Below, piece by piece: positions 1 through 9,742 of a stretch of DNA of 36,262 nucleotides; position 1 is the first letter of the stretch, and the number at the start of each line of letters is the position of its first letter. Source of the stretch: a gamma proteobacterium endosymbiont of Lamellibrachia anaximandri (GTDB lineage: Bacteria > Pseudomonadota > Gammaproteobacteria > Chromatiales > Chromatiaceae); the NCBI GenBank assembly GCA_016756835.1, contig JAESPE010000033.1:1-36262 (forward strand), in the 5' to 3' direction. The notes below the pieces were generated by a model, which worked only from the letters and a program-made list of their open reading frames with translations, did not search any database and was not told the origin of the DNA. Position numbers and translations under genes: made by a program.

Positions 1-62
1 TCTCTCTTCACTCAGTCTCGCTAAGAAAAAGAGAAAAGCTGCGTGGAATGACCGTTACCGCA

Positions 63-1817
63 CTAAGGTGGTGTTTTCAAGCTGATTTTAATGCGGTGGC
101 CCTGGGACAGTTGCTGATTCAGTGGACTCAAAATCACGATTCGGGTAGCCGCCAGCGCAGGCTTCTCGTTAATCATCCGGGCCAGCACCGCGCCACTGGC
201 CCCAGGCATCTGTCGGTCGAGCATAGCAATATCGTATGGATTGCCCATGTCGGCAGCGGTATTCAGCATGGACAAAGCCTGACTCCCATTTTTCGCGATA
301 TCAACCGACAGACCCAATGCGCTGATCTGATTCATCAAATATCCGCACACCGTCGCATTGTCATCAACAATCAGAAGGCGCCTATTCAGAAGGTCTTCAT
401 CCAATGCAGGTTCCGGATAAAACGTTTCTCTCTCTATGTTCAGCCGGAGATCGAAGTGAAAGCAGCTTCCCCGTCCTAACTCACTCTCAACCTTCAGTTT
501 CCCGCCCATTAGGCCAAGAAGCTGATTGGAGATATTCAGTCCAAGACCAGTGCCGCCATATTCACGTGTAATTGAACCATCTGACTGCGTAAAGGCCTTG
601 AAGATGCGCTGTTGGTTACCGGCATCGATACCAATACCTGTATCTATAACCTTGAATGAGAGACGAGCTTCGTTCTCAGACAGTTGCATCACCTCCAACT
701 CCAATACCACTTCACCCACCTGGGTAAACTTGATGGCATTTCCCAACAGATTGACCAGCACCTGCTCCAGGCGTACTGAATCACATCTGAAGTGATTGTG
801 CAGGTTGGACGGCAAGACCGCAGTCAACTCAAGGCCTTTCCTATAAGCCCGATCGGCCAGCAGCTCTACAGCATCCTCTATCAGGTGACGCAGATTGACG
901 CTTTGCAGCTCAAGTTCAAGCCTACCGGCTTCAATCTTGGAGAAATCCAGCACATCATCGATCAGATGAATCAAGCTGCCACCCGAACGTTTAATGGTTT
1001 GGGCAAAATGGCGCTGACGCTCATTGAGACCGCTCTCCATCAACAGCTCCGCCATGCCCAACACACCATTCATTGGTGTACGGATCTCATGACTCATTTT
1101 TGCAAGAAAAGACGACTTGGCGGCATTGGCAGATTCAGCCGTACTTTTCGCCTGCTGGAGACTCTTGATCAGTGCTTCTTTCTCATATTGCAGCAGGAAA
1201 TTTGCTCGCAAAGTCCTGTTCTGCTTACTCACAACCGTAGTCATGAACAGGCTGTAAGCCAGCATCATAAACACGATATGCGACAACCCATCCGGACTAC
1301 TGAAATAGAATTGCAGGGCGATAATGATAGGAGCAGGTAAAATGTAGAAGGTCGCCGCCACCGAGCTGACCGCCAGGACATGAACCCCCGCTGTTATCAT
1401 GCCCGCAACAACCAGCACAACCATCATCACGCCGCCCGGATTACCCTGCAGTTGCAGTATGGACAAAAGCTCCCAGGCAACCAGACCCCAGCCCAGCCCC
1501 ACCAACGCAGTCAGGGAGACGTAGATCCCCACCCAGAAATCTACCGTCGCAAACTTCGCCCGGTAGTTCCGATAGGCCCATACTGTCAGCAGGCGCGCCA
1601 TCACCATCAGATTTATTGGGACAAGCCAGACCAGAGTCGACTCCATGGGCAAGAGCGAGTCAAAATATAAAGCCAGCAAAACGCTAACAAACACAACGAC
1701 CAGATTAGACAGAAATGCACTGCCGTACAGCACACGGGCCTGCTCCAGTCTGAACAAAGCATCCAGCTCCGCACTCTCCTGCGGCTGAGATGACCCCAAG
1801 CTTTTCTCTCTTTCCAT
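63..1817 (-). CDS. Hybrid sensor histidine kinase (membrane, HK-HATPase-short REC)
   Basis: This is an inner-membrane sensor kinase of about 584 aa. The first ~200 residues form about six hydrophobic segments with no obvious periplasmic sensor domain. They are followed by a HisKA dimerization helix with the phospho-accepting His near residue 243 (motif [11 protein letters not shown]), an HATPase domain (N-box [11 protein letters not shown]1 DTGIGID, G2 [10 protein letters not shown]) and a C-terminal receiver (LLIVDDN acid pocket, phospho-acceptor Asp in AMLDRQMPG, switch residue in VILSP). The receiver ends soon after an SLKTPP stretch, where the usual LTKP lysine motif, last strand and last helix should be, so it looks shortened. 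An in-frame TTG lies two codons upstream of the chosen ATG, and neither has a good Shine-Dalgarno. It lies 68 bp downstream of the Hpt-REC-GGDEF gene on the same strand, probably in one operon. Its signal is unknown. Confidence 0.9.
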   Translation of the reverse strand: MEREKSLGSSQPQESAELDALFRLEQARVLYGSAFLSNLVVVFVSVLLALYFDSLLPMESTLVWLVPINLMVMARLLTVWAYRNYRAKFATVDFWVGIYVSLTALVGLGWGLVAWELLSILQLQGNPGGVMMVVLVVAGMITAGVHVLAVSSVAATFYILPAPIIIALQFYFSSPDGLSHIVFMMLAYSLFMTTVVSKQNRTLRANFLLQYEKEALIKSLQQAKSTAESANAAKSSFLAKMSHEIRTPMNGVLGMAELLMESGLNERQRHFAQTIKRSGGSLIHLIDDVLDFSKIEAGRLELELQSVNLRHLIEDAVELLADRAYRKGLELTAVLPSNLHNHFRCDSVRLEQVLVNLLGNAIKFTQVGEVVLELEVMQLSENEARLSFKVIDTGIGIDAGNQQRIFKAFTQSDGSITREYGGTGLGLNISNQLLGLMGGKLKVESELGRGSCFHFDLRLNIERETFYPEPALDEDLLNRRLLIVDDNATVCGYLMNQISALGLSVDIAKNGSQALSMLNTAADMGNPYDIAMLDRQMPGASGAVLARMINEKPALAATRIVILSPLNQQLSQGHRIKISLKTPP

Positions 1818-1885
1818 TGTCAAGCGTCAGCCGTACCTATGGAACAAGCACTCACCGAAAGGCACATGCAAAACAACACAGAAAA

Positions 1886-3949
1886 TCACCCGCTCTCCAC
1901 ACAGTTTCGCCCTCTATCCTTAGCGGCATACAACGCTTTGTCAGCAGCTTTCAACAATTGCTCATAACTCTCATCTTCGCTGCTGGCAGCAGTAACACCG
2001 AGACTCACAGTCACCTGCTCATTGAAGTTTTTAGTCCCAAAAGAGTGCTCGGCCACGGCGCGGCGCAGTCGTTCGGCCATCTGATTGGCCGCGTCGATAT
2101 CCAATCCGATGCTGAACATCAAAAACTCTTCTCCGCCGATGCGGCCGATGACATCATATGTCCGGGCGGTCATACGCAGCACACCGGCCAATTCACGTAA
2201 GACAACATCTCCCACCAGATGGCCATGGGTATCGTTGATGCGCTTGAAATGGTCGATATCCACCAGAGTGCATGAAAAGGTAAGTTTGTTTCGGCGCGCC
2301 TCTGCCAACCCCTGCTGCATTCGTTCCAGTGTGTGACGGCGGTTGGGCAACCCCGTCAGTGCATCTGAGATAGCCAGCTCGTTAACCCGTTCGAAAGCAG
2401 CGGCAGCCCGCAGAAGATAACGGATACGCTGCACCAACACCGGCCACACCACCGGCTTTGTAACAAAGTCGGTGGCTTCAACCGCGTAAGCCTTTTCAAT
2501 CGCAGGCAGATCATCATGACCGGTCACCATGATCACCGGCAGATGTTCTCCGCCAGGAAGCAGGCGCAACCTCTCACAGACCTGGAGACCATCAAGTTCA
2601 GGCATTTCCAGATTGAGCAGCATGACCGCAGGTTTGTCTGTGAAGAAGTGGTCGAGCGCTATGCGGCCGTTCTCGGCAAGCATCACATCGAAGCCGCCCT
2701 CTTGCAGCAGGGATTTCGCCATCTCCCGTTCAGTCGAGTCATCATCAACCACCATCACCCTTGGCCGCCGCTCCCCATCAACCAGCTCTTGGCCGGCGAT
2801 GTCCGCACCCACCAAATAGGGGCTCGCCAGCTTACTGTCCTGCTCGCGGTCGATCTGCCAGGGTTCATCCTCCGGCAATTCAGTAAGCACCACCTCCAAA
2901 GCCTGGCTGACACGGGAAAATTCATCCCGAATCGCCCGCAACTGTTTTTCTCCCTCCAGAATTCTGCCATCGCGGGCCTCTTTTTCCAGGTTCCTGCAGA
3001 GAGCCGAAAGCCTGAGGGCAGTCAGATTGGCACTTGACGATTTCAGGCTGTGCGCAAGCTGAAACAGCGCTCTTGCATCCCGTCTGTCGAAAGTCTGTTC
3101 CATCTTTTCCAGCAGCGCCTCGGCACTGGAGAGATAGGTATGGATCAGCTGCGTGAGACGGCCTACCCGTAAACCCTGAAAATTATTCTTCAATACCAAT
3201 AATTTTTCCGCATCAAGCGGTTCTGACACAGTCGTTTCCAAGCCAGTGCTTTTCTCGCCAATAGGGGATACCGCTGACCCCAGCCGGGTTAAAAACACGG
3301 AGGGGAGTTGATGCATCCTCCAGTCGATCAGCCTGATCAAGAGCGCACTGCCGGCCACCGTCAGGCCCGCCGCCATCAGCAAAATCATGGCCAGTGATAG
3401 CGCAGAGTTACGCGCCAGCTCCAAGGCAGGCGTCTCACTGAGAATCAGGTCAACATAACCAAGGGGCATGCTCTCTGCCGTCCGCTGTTCCGGTGGGATC
3501 GGCGTAAGAAAACGGATATAGGGTTCACCGGTGACGGGATCAGGAAACCGATCAACCACAACCCTCGCCTCTCCTGGCGTGATGCCTGCATGAGGCGCTG
3601 TCAGTGACAAACGGGTCGCCGTCCAGTGGGTGAGAATGGTCTGGTCGGGACGCAACACGGCCAGATAGAGCGGTTCAGTTTGGTTTGCCAAACCTAAAAA
3701 ACGCTGTAGATCCAGGTCGCGGTTTTCGCGCATGGGTTCTTCAACAAGCTGCGCGACTGCCCGTGAAAACTCCACTCCACGCAGTTGCAGTGCATCCAGG
3801 CCTGCCTGTTTTTGCCAGTCCATCCAAAACAGCACCACGCTCGAAAGCACCAACAGCAGCACAAAAACCGGCGCTCGGCGCTGCAAAAACAGCAGGATTT
3901 TTTTGTTGTTATCTGTTTTCAATCTTGTGTCCGTAAAATCAGTTTTCAC
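1886..3949 (-). CDS. Membrane Hpt-receiver-GGDEF diguanylate cyclase
   Basis: This is a probable diguanylate cyclase (2 GTP to c-di-GMP). An N-terminal membrane helix, a short periplasmic domain of about 135 aa and a second helix are followed by an Hpt domain (phosphorylatable His in QLAHSLKSSSANL), a receiver-like domain and a GGDEF domain. The catalytic site is GGEEF, with substrate motif DIDHFKRIND and an RxxD inhibitory site (RTYD) five residues upstream. The receiver keeps its acid pocket (VMVVDDD) and Lys (VTKP). The residue that should be the phospho-acceptor Asp is Asn (AAT codon, MLLNLEMPELDG), so it probably cannot be phosphorylated there. I chose the GTG at 3949, which overlaps the small upstream ORF by 11 bp. 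A GTG at 4006 with a distant AGGAG is possible, but its extra residues look non-coding. The exact start is uncertain. Confidence 0.88.
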   Translation of the reverse strand: MKTDFTDTRLKTDNNKKILLFLQRRAPVFVLLLVLSSVVLFWMDWQKQAGLDALQLRGVEFSRAVAQLVEEPMRENRDLDLQRFLGLANQTEPLYLAVLRPDQTILTHWTATRLSLTAPHAGITPGEARVVVDRFPDPVTGEPYIRFLTPIPPEQRTAESMPLGYVDLILSETPALELARNSALSLAMILLMAAGLTVAGSALLIRLIDWRMHQLPSVFLTRLGSAVSPIGEKSTGLETTVSEPLDAEKLLVLKNNFQGLRVGRLTQLIHTYLSSAEALLEKMEQTFDRRDARALFQLAHSLKSSSANLTALRLSALCRNLEKEARDGRILEGEKQLRAIRDEFSRVSQALEVVLTELPEDEPWQIDREQDSKLASPYLVGADIAGQELVDGERRPRVMVVDDDSTEREMAKSLLQEGGFDVMLAENGRIALDHFFTDKPAVMLLNLEMPELDGLQVCERLRLLPGGEHLPVIMVTGHDDLPAIEKAYAVEATDFVTKPVVWPVLVQRIRYLLRAAAAFERVNELAISDALTGLPNRRHTLERMQQGLAEARRNKLTFSCTLVDIDHFKRINDTHGHLVGDVVLRELAGVLRMTARTYDVIGRIGGEEFLMFSIGLDIDAANQMAERLRRAVAEHSFGTKNFNEQVTVSLGVTAASSEDESYEQLLKAADKALYAAKDRGRNCVESG

Positions 3950-4187
3950 GCCGCCGTTCAAAGGACGACAGAGAGATACGCAGACAACGCTCGCGCAATT
4001 CAGCACTAGACGGAAACCACTCCTGGCATCTGTCCTTCAGCGCTTCAACGCGTTCCTGAAAATATTTCGCGTGAGATGGACTACAATTTGGAACCCAGCC
4101 CCCCCCCCCAACCAGTGGGACTATGGCAAGAGCCCGATTAGGAATATCCCTATAGATAATAGGATGCATACTACCAAAATGCGACAT
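3939..4187 (-). CDS. Small ORF with G10 tract, unknown function
   Basis: This 82-aa reading frame lies immediately upstream of, and overlaps by 11 bp, the preferred start of the Hpt-REC-GGDEF gene. Its second half looks like genuine soluble protein (charged helical residues, for example HAKYFQERVEALKDRCQEW), more so than the competing frame of the downstream gene. A run of ten G on the coding strand (4099-4108) encodes four consecutive glycines. Gain or loss of one G would fuse the 3' part to another frame. I do not recognise the family. It could be a phase-variable leader gene, the 3' remnant of a longer gene, or chance. Confidence 0.4.
   Translation of the reverse strand: MSHFGSMHPIIYRDIPNRALAIVPLVGGGGWVPNCSPSHAKYFQERVEALKDRCQEWFPSSAELRERCLRISLSSFERRREN
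4099..4108 (-). repeat. Poly-G (G10) homopolymer tract
   Basis: Ten consecutive C on the plus strand (G on the minus, coding strand) lie inside the small ORF upstream of the diguanylate cyclase gene. Homopolymers of this length are slippage-prone and in other bacteria serve as on/off switches. Miscounting by the sequencing method is the simplest alternative. Confidence 0.9.
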
Positions 4188-4228
4188 GGATCACTCGTAA
4201 TCTATTTCCTGCTTTGAGTATTTGCGAA

Positions 4229-6352
4229 TTAACCGCACTCTGCAGCCAGAACACAACGCAAAACACCGTAATCCCAAGCCCCGTCGAGCGCCTCATAGAG
4301 CGGTTTCAAACGCCCCTCTTCACAGACGTCCAGATGTTCCAAAAGCCTGACGATCTCAGTATATTCTTCAGCCTCGACGGACAACACATCGGTAATATCC
4401 AGCAATCCGACCTCCAGCGCCTCGGCGAAGTGCGAATATACCGTAGTGAGTTTGAGCTCCCGCTCTTGAGCGATACGTTGCGCATCCTTACCGTTGCTGA
4501 ACAGATAGAGGGTTTCGTTGACAGTGTCGCTGAGATTATTGCGCAGCAGATCGGGCAGGGGGTATTCACGGATATGCAGCAGAAATTGCTGGCCATAGCG
4601 GGCCAATTTGCTCTCGCCCACGCCGCTGATGGCGGCCATTTCATGCAGTGAGGCAGGGCGTCGACGCGCCAGTTCGGTTAGCGTGGCATCGTGAAAAATG
4701 ACATAGGGCGGCACCCCCTGTGCCTCTGCCAATTCCAGTCTCAGGACTCGCAATGACTCGAAAAGAGGACGATCAAAGGCCCGTAGTCCTGAAAGTTTAC
4801 GTTCCCGCTTCGACTTCTCTTTTTCAACTTTGCGCTGACGACGCAGCATCAGCCCCTGCTCACCCCGCAACAGCGGCCGGCTCTTTTCGGTCAGCCGCAG
4901 TGAACCGTGACCCGCCACATCGATATCGAGATACCCTTGGGCAATCAACTGCCGGAACAGGGAGCGCCACTCACTGATGGAGAGGTCAGCCCCGATACCA
5001 AAGGTACTGAGCCGGTCGTGCCCAAAACGCTGGATGCGATCATCTTCCTTGCCCCGCAACACATCGACCACATAGTTCACACCAAACCGCTGACCTGTGC
5101 GGTAGACACAGGAGAGCGCCTTGCGGGCCGCTTCCTGGGCATCCCAGGTCTCCGGCGGCAACAGACAATTATCGCAATTGCCACAGGGCTCCGGCAAAGT
5201 TTCACCGAAGTAGGCCAGCAGTGCCTGGCGACGACAGCCAGTCAACTCGCAAAGCCCCAGCATCGCCTCCAGTTTGTGGTGAGCGACGCGTTTGAACTGG
5301 TCTTCCGAGTCCGAGGATTGGGTGAACTGGCGCAGGGTAATCACATCCTGCAGTCCATAAGCCATCCAGGCATTGGCCGCTTCACCGTCCCGGCCGGCGC
5401 GCCCAGTCTCCTGATAGTAAGCCTCGACGCTCTTGGGCAGGTTCAGATGGGCGACAAAGCGAACATCCGGTTTGTCGATCCCCATGCCGAAAGCGATGGT
5501 TGCAACGATAATCACCCCATCCTCCCGCAGGAACCGGGACTGATTGTTGCGCCGCTCGGCATCGGACAATCCAGCATGATAGGGCAACGCTTTGCGGCCC
5601 TTGGTACTTAACCAGTCGGCGATCTGCTCCACCCGCTTGCGGGAGAGACAATAGACGATTCCGGCATCACCCGGATGTTCACGTTGCAGGAACTGCCACA
5701 ACGCATCTTTCGCATTCTGACCCTCCGCCAGTGCATAGCGAATGTTGGGCCGGTCAAAACTATTGATGAAGATCGCTGCGTTCTGCAGGCCGAGTTGCTC
5801 GATAATCTCATGCCGGGTGCGCTCATCCGCCGTCGCAGTCAGGGCGATGCGTGGCACGCCTGGAAAACGTTCCTGAAGTATCGACAGCCGTTGATAATCC
5901 TTGCGAAAGTCATGACCCCATTGGGAGACGCAATGCGCTTCATCGATAGCAAAGAGCGCCAGCGGCACCTGCTCCAGCAGTGAAAGCGTCCGCTCATTGA
6001 GTAGCCGTTCCGGTGCGATATAGAGCAGATCCAACTCCCCGGCCAGGAGCGCCTGCTCAGTGGCGCGGATGGACCCCATATCAAGTGTGGAATTCAGAAA
6101 TGCAGCGTTTAGACCAAGCTGGGTCAGGGCATCCACCTGATCCTGCATCAGCGCAATCAGGGGTGAGATCACCACGCCCACCCCTGGCCTTATCAAGGCC
6201 GGAATCTGGTAGCAGAGCGACTTGCCGCCACCGGTGGGCATCAGCGCGAGGGCGTCCTGTCCCTTGAGCAGGGCTTCGATTATCCCTGCCTGATTGTGGC
6301 GGAAGGATTCGTAGCCGAAGGTGCTATTGAGGATTTGGAGGGCGCGGTGCAT
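4229..6352 (-). CDS. recQ: ATP-dependent DNA helicase RecQ
   Basis: This is a 3'-5' DNA helicase acting in recombinational repair and the RecF pathway. Helicase core: Walker A MPTGGGKS (about residues 39-45), DEAH box at about 137-140 followed by the aromatic-rich loop ([10 protein letters not shown]), and helicase C motifs [12 protein letters not shown] and [11 protein letters not shown] four-cysteine zinc site follows (CELTGC and CGNCDNC), then a winged-helix RQC region and an HRDC domain (about 510-590: [20 protein letters not shown]). A further ~110 residues contain a helix-turn-helix-like segment ([20 protein letters not shown]), as in many longer bacterial RecQ proteins. At 707 aa it is longer than the E. 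coli enzyme (about 610). All key motifs are intact. It is transcribed alone, 41 bp before the small ORF/GGDEF group. Confidence 0.97.
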   Translation of the reverse strand: MHRALQILNSTFGYESFRHNQAGIIEALLKGQDALALMPTGGGKSLCYQIPALIRPGVGVVISPLIALMQDQVDALTQLGLNAAFLNSTLDMGSIRATEQALLAGELDLLYIAPERLLNERTLSLLEQVPLALFAIDEAHCVSQWGHDFRKDYQRLSILQERFPGVPRIALTATADERTRHEIIEQLGLQNAAIFINSFDRPNIRYALAEGQNAKDALWQFLQREHPGDAGIVYCLSRKRVEQIADWLSTKGRKALPYHAGLSDAERRNNQSRFLREDGVIIVATIAFGMGIDKPDVRFVAHLNLPKSVEAYYQETGRAGRDGEAANAWMAYGLQDVITLRQFTQSSDSEDQFKRVAHHKLEAMLGLCELTGCRRQALLAYFGETLPEPCGNCDNCLLPPETWDAQEAARKALSCVYRTGQRFGVNYVVDVLRGKEDDRIQRFGHDRLSTFGIGADLSISEWRSLFRQLIAQGYLDIDVAGHGSLRLTEKSRPLLRGEQGLMLRRQRKVEKEKSKRERKLSGLRAFDRPLFESLRVLRLELAEAQGVPPYVIFHDATLTELARRRPASLHEMAAISGVGESKLARYGQQFLLHIREYPLPDLLRNNLSDTVNETLYLFSNGKDAQRIAQERELKLTTVYSHFAEALEVGLLDITDVLSVEAEEYTEIVRLLEHLDVCEEGRLKPLYEALDGAWDYGVLRCVLAAECG

Positions 6353-6822
6353 GGGGGTATTGTAACTTTTTTGTTGGGCGGCGGAGTGTTTCCTGATAGG
6401 AAAGGGTTTTTATGGTTTAGCGTCGCTACGCATCACTCGATGATTCCTACTGGCGGGAAAGACTGATCGGCACAGAGCGACTTTAGCAGTCTGACACGAA
6501 CACAGTCTGGTATTTCTATCAAGAGGTGAGTTCAGACTGCCTTTTTGGTCAATGTGACACAGTACACACTATCTTGGATCAAGGTTTGCAAGCGCTCGAT
6601 TCAGGCCGAGAATACAGTTAAGCGAACCTAAGTCTAAAGACACTAAGTGAGAGAAGAAAACAGCCGCTACCCTCAGAGGGACCTTGATGGGTTAGTGATC
6701 TGTTGTGCCCTATGCCACACCATGAATGAGAGGATTGACTGAGGCTCAGATATACGCTGCAGCTGCCCTCTCTCTTAACGAGTCAACTTCTCTAGATAAA
6801 ATCGGAAAAAGAGTACTCCACC
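6353..6822. other. 470-bp intergenic region between recQ and the glycine-zipper gene
   Basis: I find no convincing gene here. The region separates two divergently transcribed genes and must contain both promoters. A CRP/Vfr-like sequence, TGTGA-N6-ACACA, lies at 6553-6568 (nine of ten half-site positions match TGTGA/TCACA). A small hairpin (TTTCC / GGAAA) lies at 6389-6403, followed by GGG and a short T run. No strong -35/-10 pair stands out. TAAAAT at about 6795-6800 is a weak -10 candidate for the downstream gene. Confidence 0.5.
6553..6568. promoter_or_regulatory. Possible CRP/Vfr-like binding site
   Basis: The sequence TGTGACACAGTACACA has the TGTGA-N6-TCACA architecture with one mismatch. 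It lies in the divergent recQ / glycine-zipper intergenic region. A single match of this quality can occur by chance. Confidence 0.25.
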
Positions 6823-7629
6823 ATGCGAAAAATAAGTTCAGTTTTAAGCTTATCGGCAATCACACTGTTTCTTTTCTCATCATCGCTAGCCATTGCTGAT
6901 CCATGGAAAAACGAATCCGGACATGGAAAGCACAGGGAACGCGGCGGTTCTTATTACAAATACGAAGAGGAGTACGGAGACTGCAAGCGTGAATATAAGA
7001 GAGGCCGGGGCGGCTACAAATACGAGGAAAAATGCACTCCAGAAGCCCGCCATGAGGGTGGACCACCACCTTGGGCGGCAGCCCACGGTTACCGCTCGAA
7101 GCAGCGGTATGGTGGGGTTTATGGACAGGACCAACACTATGAAGATACTGATTCGTATGAAGATACCGATCCGTATGAAGAATATATTACAGTGACTGAG
7201 AACCTGGGAATCCTCCATGGTACCTGCAACCGTGAGGCTCTCGGTGAGTTATTGGGAGGTGTCGCTGGCGGTGCTCTCGGCACCAGAGTCGGGAAGGGCG
7301 ATGGAAAAACCATCGCAACCATCGCCGGCACTGTCGCGGGCATTCTTGTCGGACGGCACATTGGACGCTCCATGGATCAGGCCGATCAGCAGTGTATCGG
7401 CCAGATATTGGAGCGGGCACAGGATCAGCAGGCTGTTGTCTGGCGCAATCCTTATACAGGTGTGAAATACGAGATTACGCCCCAAAAGACGTATGAGCAC
7501 CAAGGCCGTTACTGTCGTGAATACCTGGCAGAGGCCACGACCAGAGGCAGTGCTGGGCGTGTTCAAGGTATGGCATGCCGTAGATCAGATGGAACCTGGC
7601 TGATCGCTAACCAGTCGGGCACCTTATAA
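6823..7629 (+). CDS. Exported glycine-zipper protein, 17-kDa surface antigen-like
   Basis: This is a 268-aa secreted protein. A clear signal peptide (basic start, hydrophobic core, cleavage after about AIA at residues 23-25) is followed by a low-complexity Tyr/Glu/Lys/Arg/Gly-rich stretch with imperfect repeats (KYEEEYGDCKREY, KYEEKC) and a second short tandem (YEDTDSYEDTDPYEE). The C-terminal half has a glycine-zipper 2TM segment (LGGVAGGALGTRVGKGDG, then IAGTVAGILVGRHIG) and the domain that follows it in Rickettsia 17-kDa antigen/SlyB-like proteins (VVWRNPYTGVKYEITP). Such proteins sit in or at the outer membrane. No lipobox Cys follows the signal peptide, so it is not an obvious lipoprotein. 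Four or more Cys could form disulfides. The family assignment rests on the glycine zipper and tail, and the function is unknown. Confidence 0.82.
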   Translation: MRKISSVLSLSAITLFLFSSSLAIADPWKNESGHGKHRERGGSYYKYEEEYGDCKREYKRGRGGYKYEEKCTPEARHEGGPPPWAAAHGYRSKQRYGGVYGQDQHYEDTDSYEDTDPYEEYITVTENLGILHGTCNREALGELLGGVAGGALGTRVGKGDGKTIATIAGTVAGILVGRHIGRSMDQADQQCIGQILERAQDQQAVVWRNPYTGVKYEITPQKTYEHQGRYCREYLAEATTRGSAGRVQGMACRRSDGTWLIANQSGTL

Positions 7630-7765
7630 GTCTAGTATGGAGATGAATGAAACCTGAGCGTTACATCATTTCGCCATTTCCAATAGCGAACAGGGATCAG
7701 GCTCACAAACAACGCGGTTTATATATGGTAAATTCCTACAGAAATTATGAAGGGAAATATTTCTC

Positions 7766-9430
7766 ATGACACGCTTCATTAGTCGCATTGCTTCACTCCT
7801 TACTGCCGGAACCCTGATTACCGCACTGGTTTCGTGTGGTGGTGGAAGTGGGAGTGATACTGCCACAACTACAACCGCACAACGCAGTGGGACCGTCGGT
7901 ATTCTCTTAACCGACAAACCTGCTGATCCGTCTCTATTTACCTCCATTAATGCCTCCATTGCCCGTGTTGAATTGATGGGGTCAGAGAATGGCGACCGGG
8001 TTGTTCTCTACTCAGGTGAACCAAAGACGGTGGATCTGCTGAGACTGAGAAATGAGGCGATTCCTTTCACCTTTCGGGAAGGGGTGCCGGTCGGTGTCTA
8101 CTGCAAGATTCGTTTGACATTAAATGATCTGGAACTGGTACTGACCGACGACACACCCGGGGACATGACAGATAACGAAACCTATCATCCCGACTTGCCG
8201 GGCAATGGCAAGCTGGATCTGGTTACACGTGACTGCTTCACGGTCGAGGCTGGAAAAGTGGTCACCCTTCAACTGGATCTGGATGCGGGCAGTTCGATCC
8301 ATGTGGTCGGAAATAATAACGGGTTTAATTTCAGACCTGTCGTTTTTGTTGACGTCCTCAGCCAGGCATTCGATAGCAAATTAGTTCGACTGGTAGGGGA
8401 AATTACCGAAGTAGACCCGGATGCAGAGACACTGCTGCTGTGTGGTGCTGTGCCTGCCCACCTGTCCGATGGCATGCGGTGCGTAAAGATCTATCTGGGT
8501 GATGACGCCGCCTTTTTCGACTATCTGGATTATGCCGGCACGCCACGCCCAATGGATGAATTATTGTCAGATGACAAGATAGGTGAGCGCGCCACGATTG
8601 TGGGTTGGCCTCGCTATTGGGTCCAACCTCATATGGATGTAGAAATCCCATACGGGCATTATCCGCCACCGGGCGAGTGCCGTCTCTGGCATCTTGGTTT
8701 GGAAGCGGGCCAACAGCCACCCCCCGGTGATTGCGAAACACTGAAAGACAGGGTGTCAGAAAATATAGTTCTGATCAGTCATGAGGGTATTGTTAAAGAC
8801 AAACATCACCCCTTGATGGAGGTGGATGCACTGGTCGTTGAGGTGGGTGAGTTCCTTCAAGTCGAGGGGGAAGTGGCAACCGATGCTGATCCAGATGGAT
8901 TTAGCATGGCTGTCACATCGAGTGGACCTGTCATCATTACCGATACGCTTGCCGTCGCACTACAGGCCGATTATACCAATGGCAGTGCTAACCCAGTGAA
9001 TGGTACCCGCATTGTGTCCAAGTCGGGCGAAATACTGGACTACACTCAGGTCATACAACCACGCGCCGTTCAGGTGGATGGCATACTTGACTTGACAGGC
9101 ACCGACGCATTACTGAAATCCGCTCTGGTGATTGTCGATACAGGCATGCTGGATAATGAACAGATTACGGGAACTGTCCTTTCGGTTGACGAGGGTGGCT
9201 TTATCCTTTCACCTGGGACGGAAATGGTCTGCGGTATCGCAACCACTCAACTCGCCGTCATACTCACCGAGGATGCCGAGTTTCTTACTGTAATCATTTC
9301 TGCCGCTGGCAGTGAAATTATCCCCGGTGGAGTCTTGGAGGTTGGGCAAAGCATTGGGATGAATGGTACCTGCGAGCCTGAGGGTTATGTAACAGACAAT
9401 GTTGTGATCATGGATGATCAGCGAGACTAA
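7766..9430 (+). CDS. DUF4382/DUF5666-type lipoprotein
   Basis: This is a 554-aa predicted lipoprotein. The signal sequence ends in a lipobox (ITALVSC), followed by a Gly/Ser/Thr-rich linker. Residues ~40-180 match the DUF4382 pattern: GTVGILLTDKPADP, a segment about an effect on an observable (VELMGSENGDRVVLYSG), then a YCKIRLTLNDLEL strand. The rest contains beta-rich OB-like repeats typical of DUF5666 proteins (LVRLVGEITEVD, FLQVEGEVATDADPDG, ITGTVLSVDEGGF). Cysteines are spread through the middle. These families are cell-surface or periplasmic and have no assigned reaction. It is monocistronic or follows the glycine-zipper gene after a 136-bp gap. The start has AAGGG 12 nt upstream. Confidence 0.85.
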   Translation: MTRFISRIASLLTAGTLITALVSCGGGSGSDTATTTTAQRSGTVGILLTDKPADPSLFTSINASIARVELMGSENGDRVVLYSGEPKTVDLLRLRNEAIPFTFREGVPVGVYCKIRLTLNDLELVLTDDTPGDMTDNETYHPDLPGNGKLDLVTRDCFTVEAGKVVTLQLDLDAGSSIHVVGNNNGFNFRPVVFVDVLSQAFDSKLVRLVGEITEVDPDAETLLLCGAVPAHLSDGMRCVKIYLGDDAAFFDYLDYAGTPRPMDELLSDDKIGERATIVGWPRYWVQPHMDVEIPYGHYPPPGECRLWHLGLEAGQQPPPGDCETLKDRVSENIVLISHEGIVKDKHHPLMEVDALVVEVGEFLQVEGEVATDADPDGFSMAVTSSGPVIITDTLAVALQADYTNGSANPVNGTRIVSKSGEILDYTQVIQPRAVQVDGILDLTGTDALLKSALVIVDTGMLDNEQITGTVLSVDEGGFILSPGTEMVCGIATTQLAVILTEDAEFLTVIISAAGSEIIPGGVLEVGQSIGMNGTCEPEGYVTDNVVIMDDQRD

Positions 9431-9742
9431 CACTCGTCAATGAAAGGGCACGGTGAGCTGGCTGATAAGCCACCTATCGTGTACTTTTCCTGAATGTCCG
9501 GAATAGGCGCTTACCAGCCGTTCGCACCACTCGCCTGAATGGCTCTTATTGGCCGAAATCAGACACTGCCTGTCAGATCAATCACGACTAATACACATCA
9601 TTTCCTGCTGCCTTTTCAGGAAGATACACTTCGTGTCATGAATTGCTTTTTCTACCCAAATCACGACAACGTAAACAAAGCCTCGTCGAAATAACAACGT
9701 CGGGTGGCGACACAAAAAAATAACATCAAACAACAGGAAGAG
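9431..9742. other. Convergent intergenic region, 312 bp
   Basis: This lies between the ends of the DUF4382 gene (plus) and the AGCS gene (minus). I see no ORF or RNA gene. A small hairpin (TGGCT-gata-AGCCA, about 9459-9472) is the only terminator-like structure and lacks a good T run. Confidence 0.5.

Noticed and set aside
4907-5611. Plus-strand frame of 234 codons opposite recQ
   Set aside because: It is antisense to the intact helicase core and has no domain of its own.
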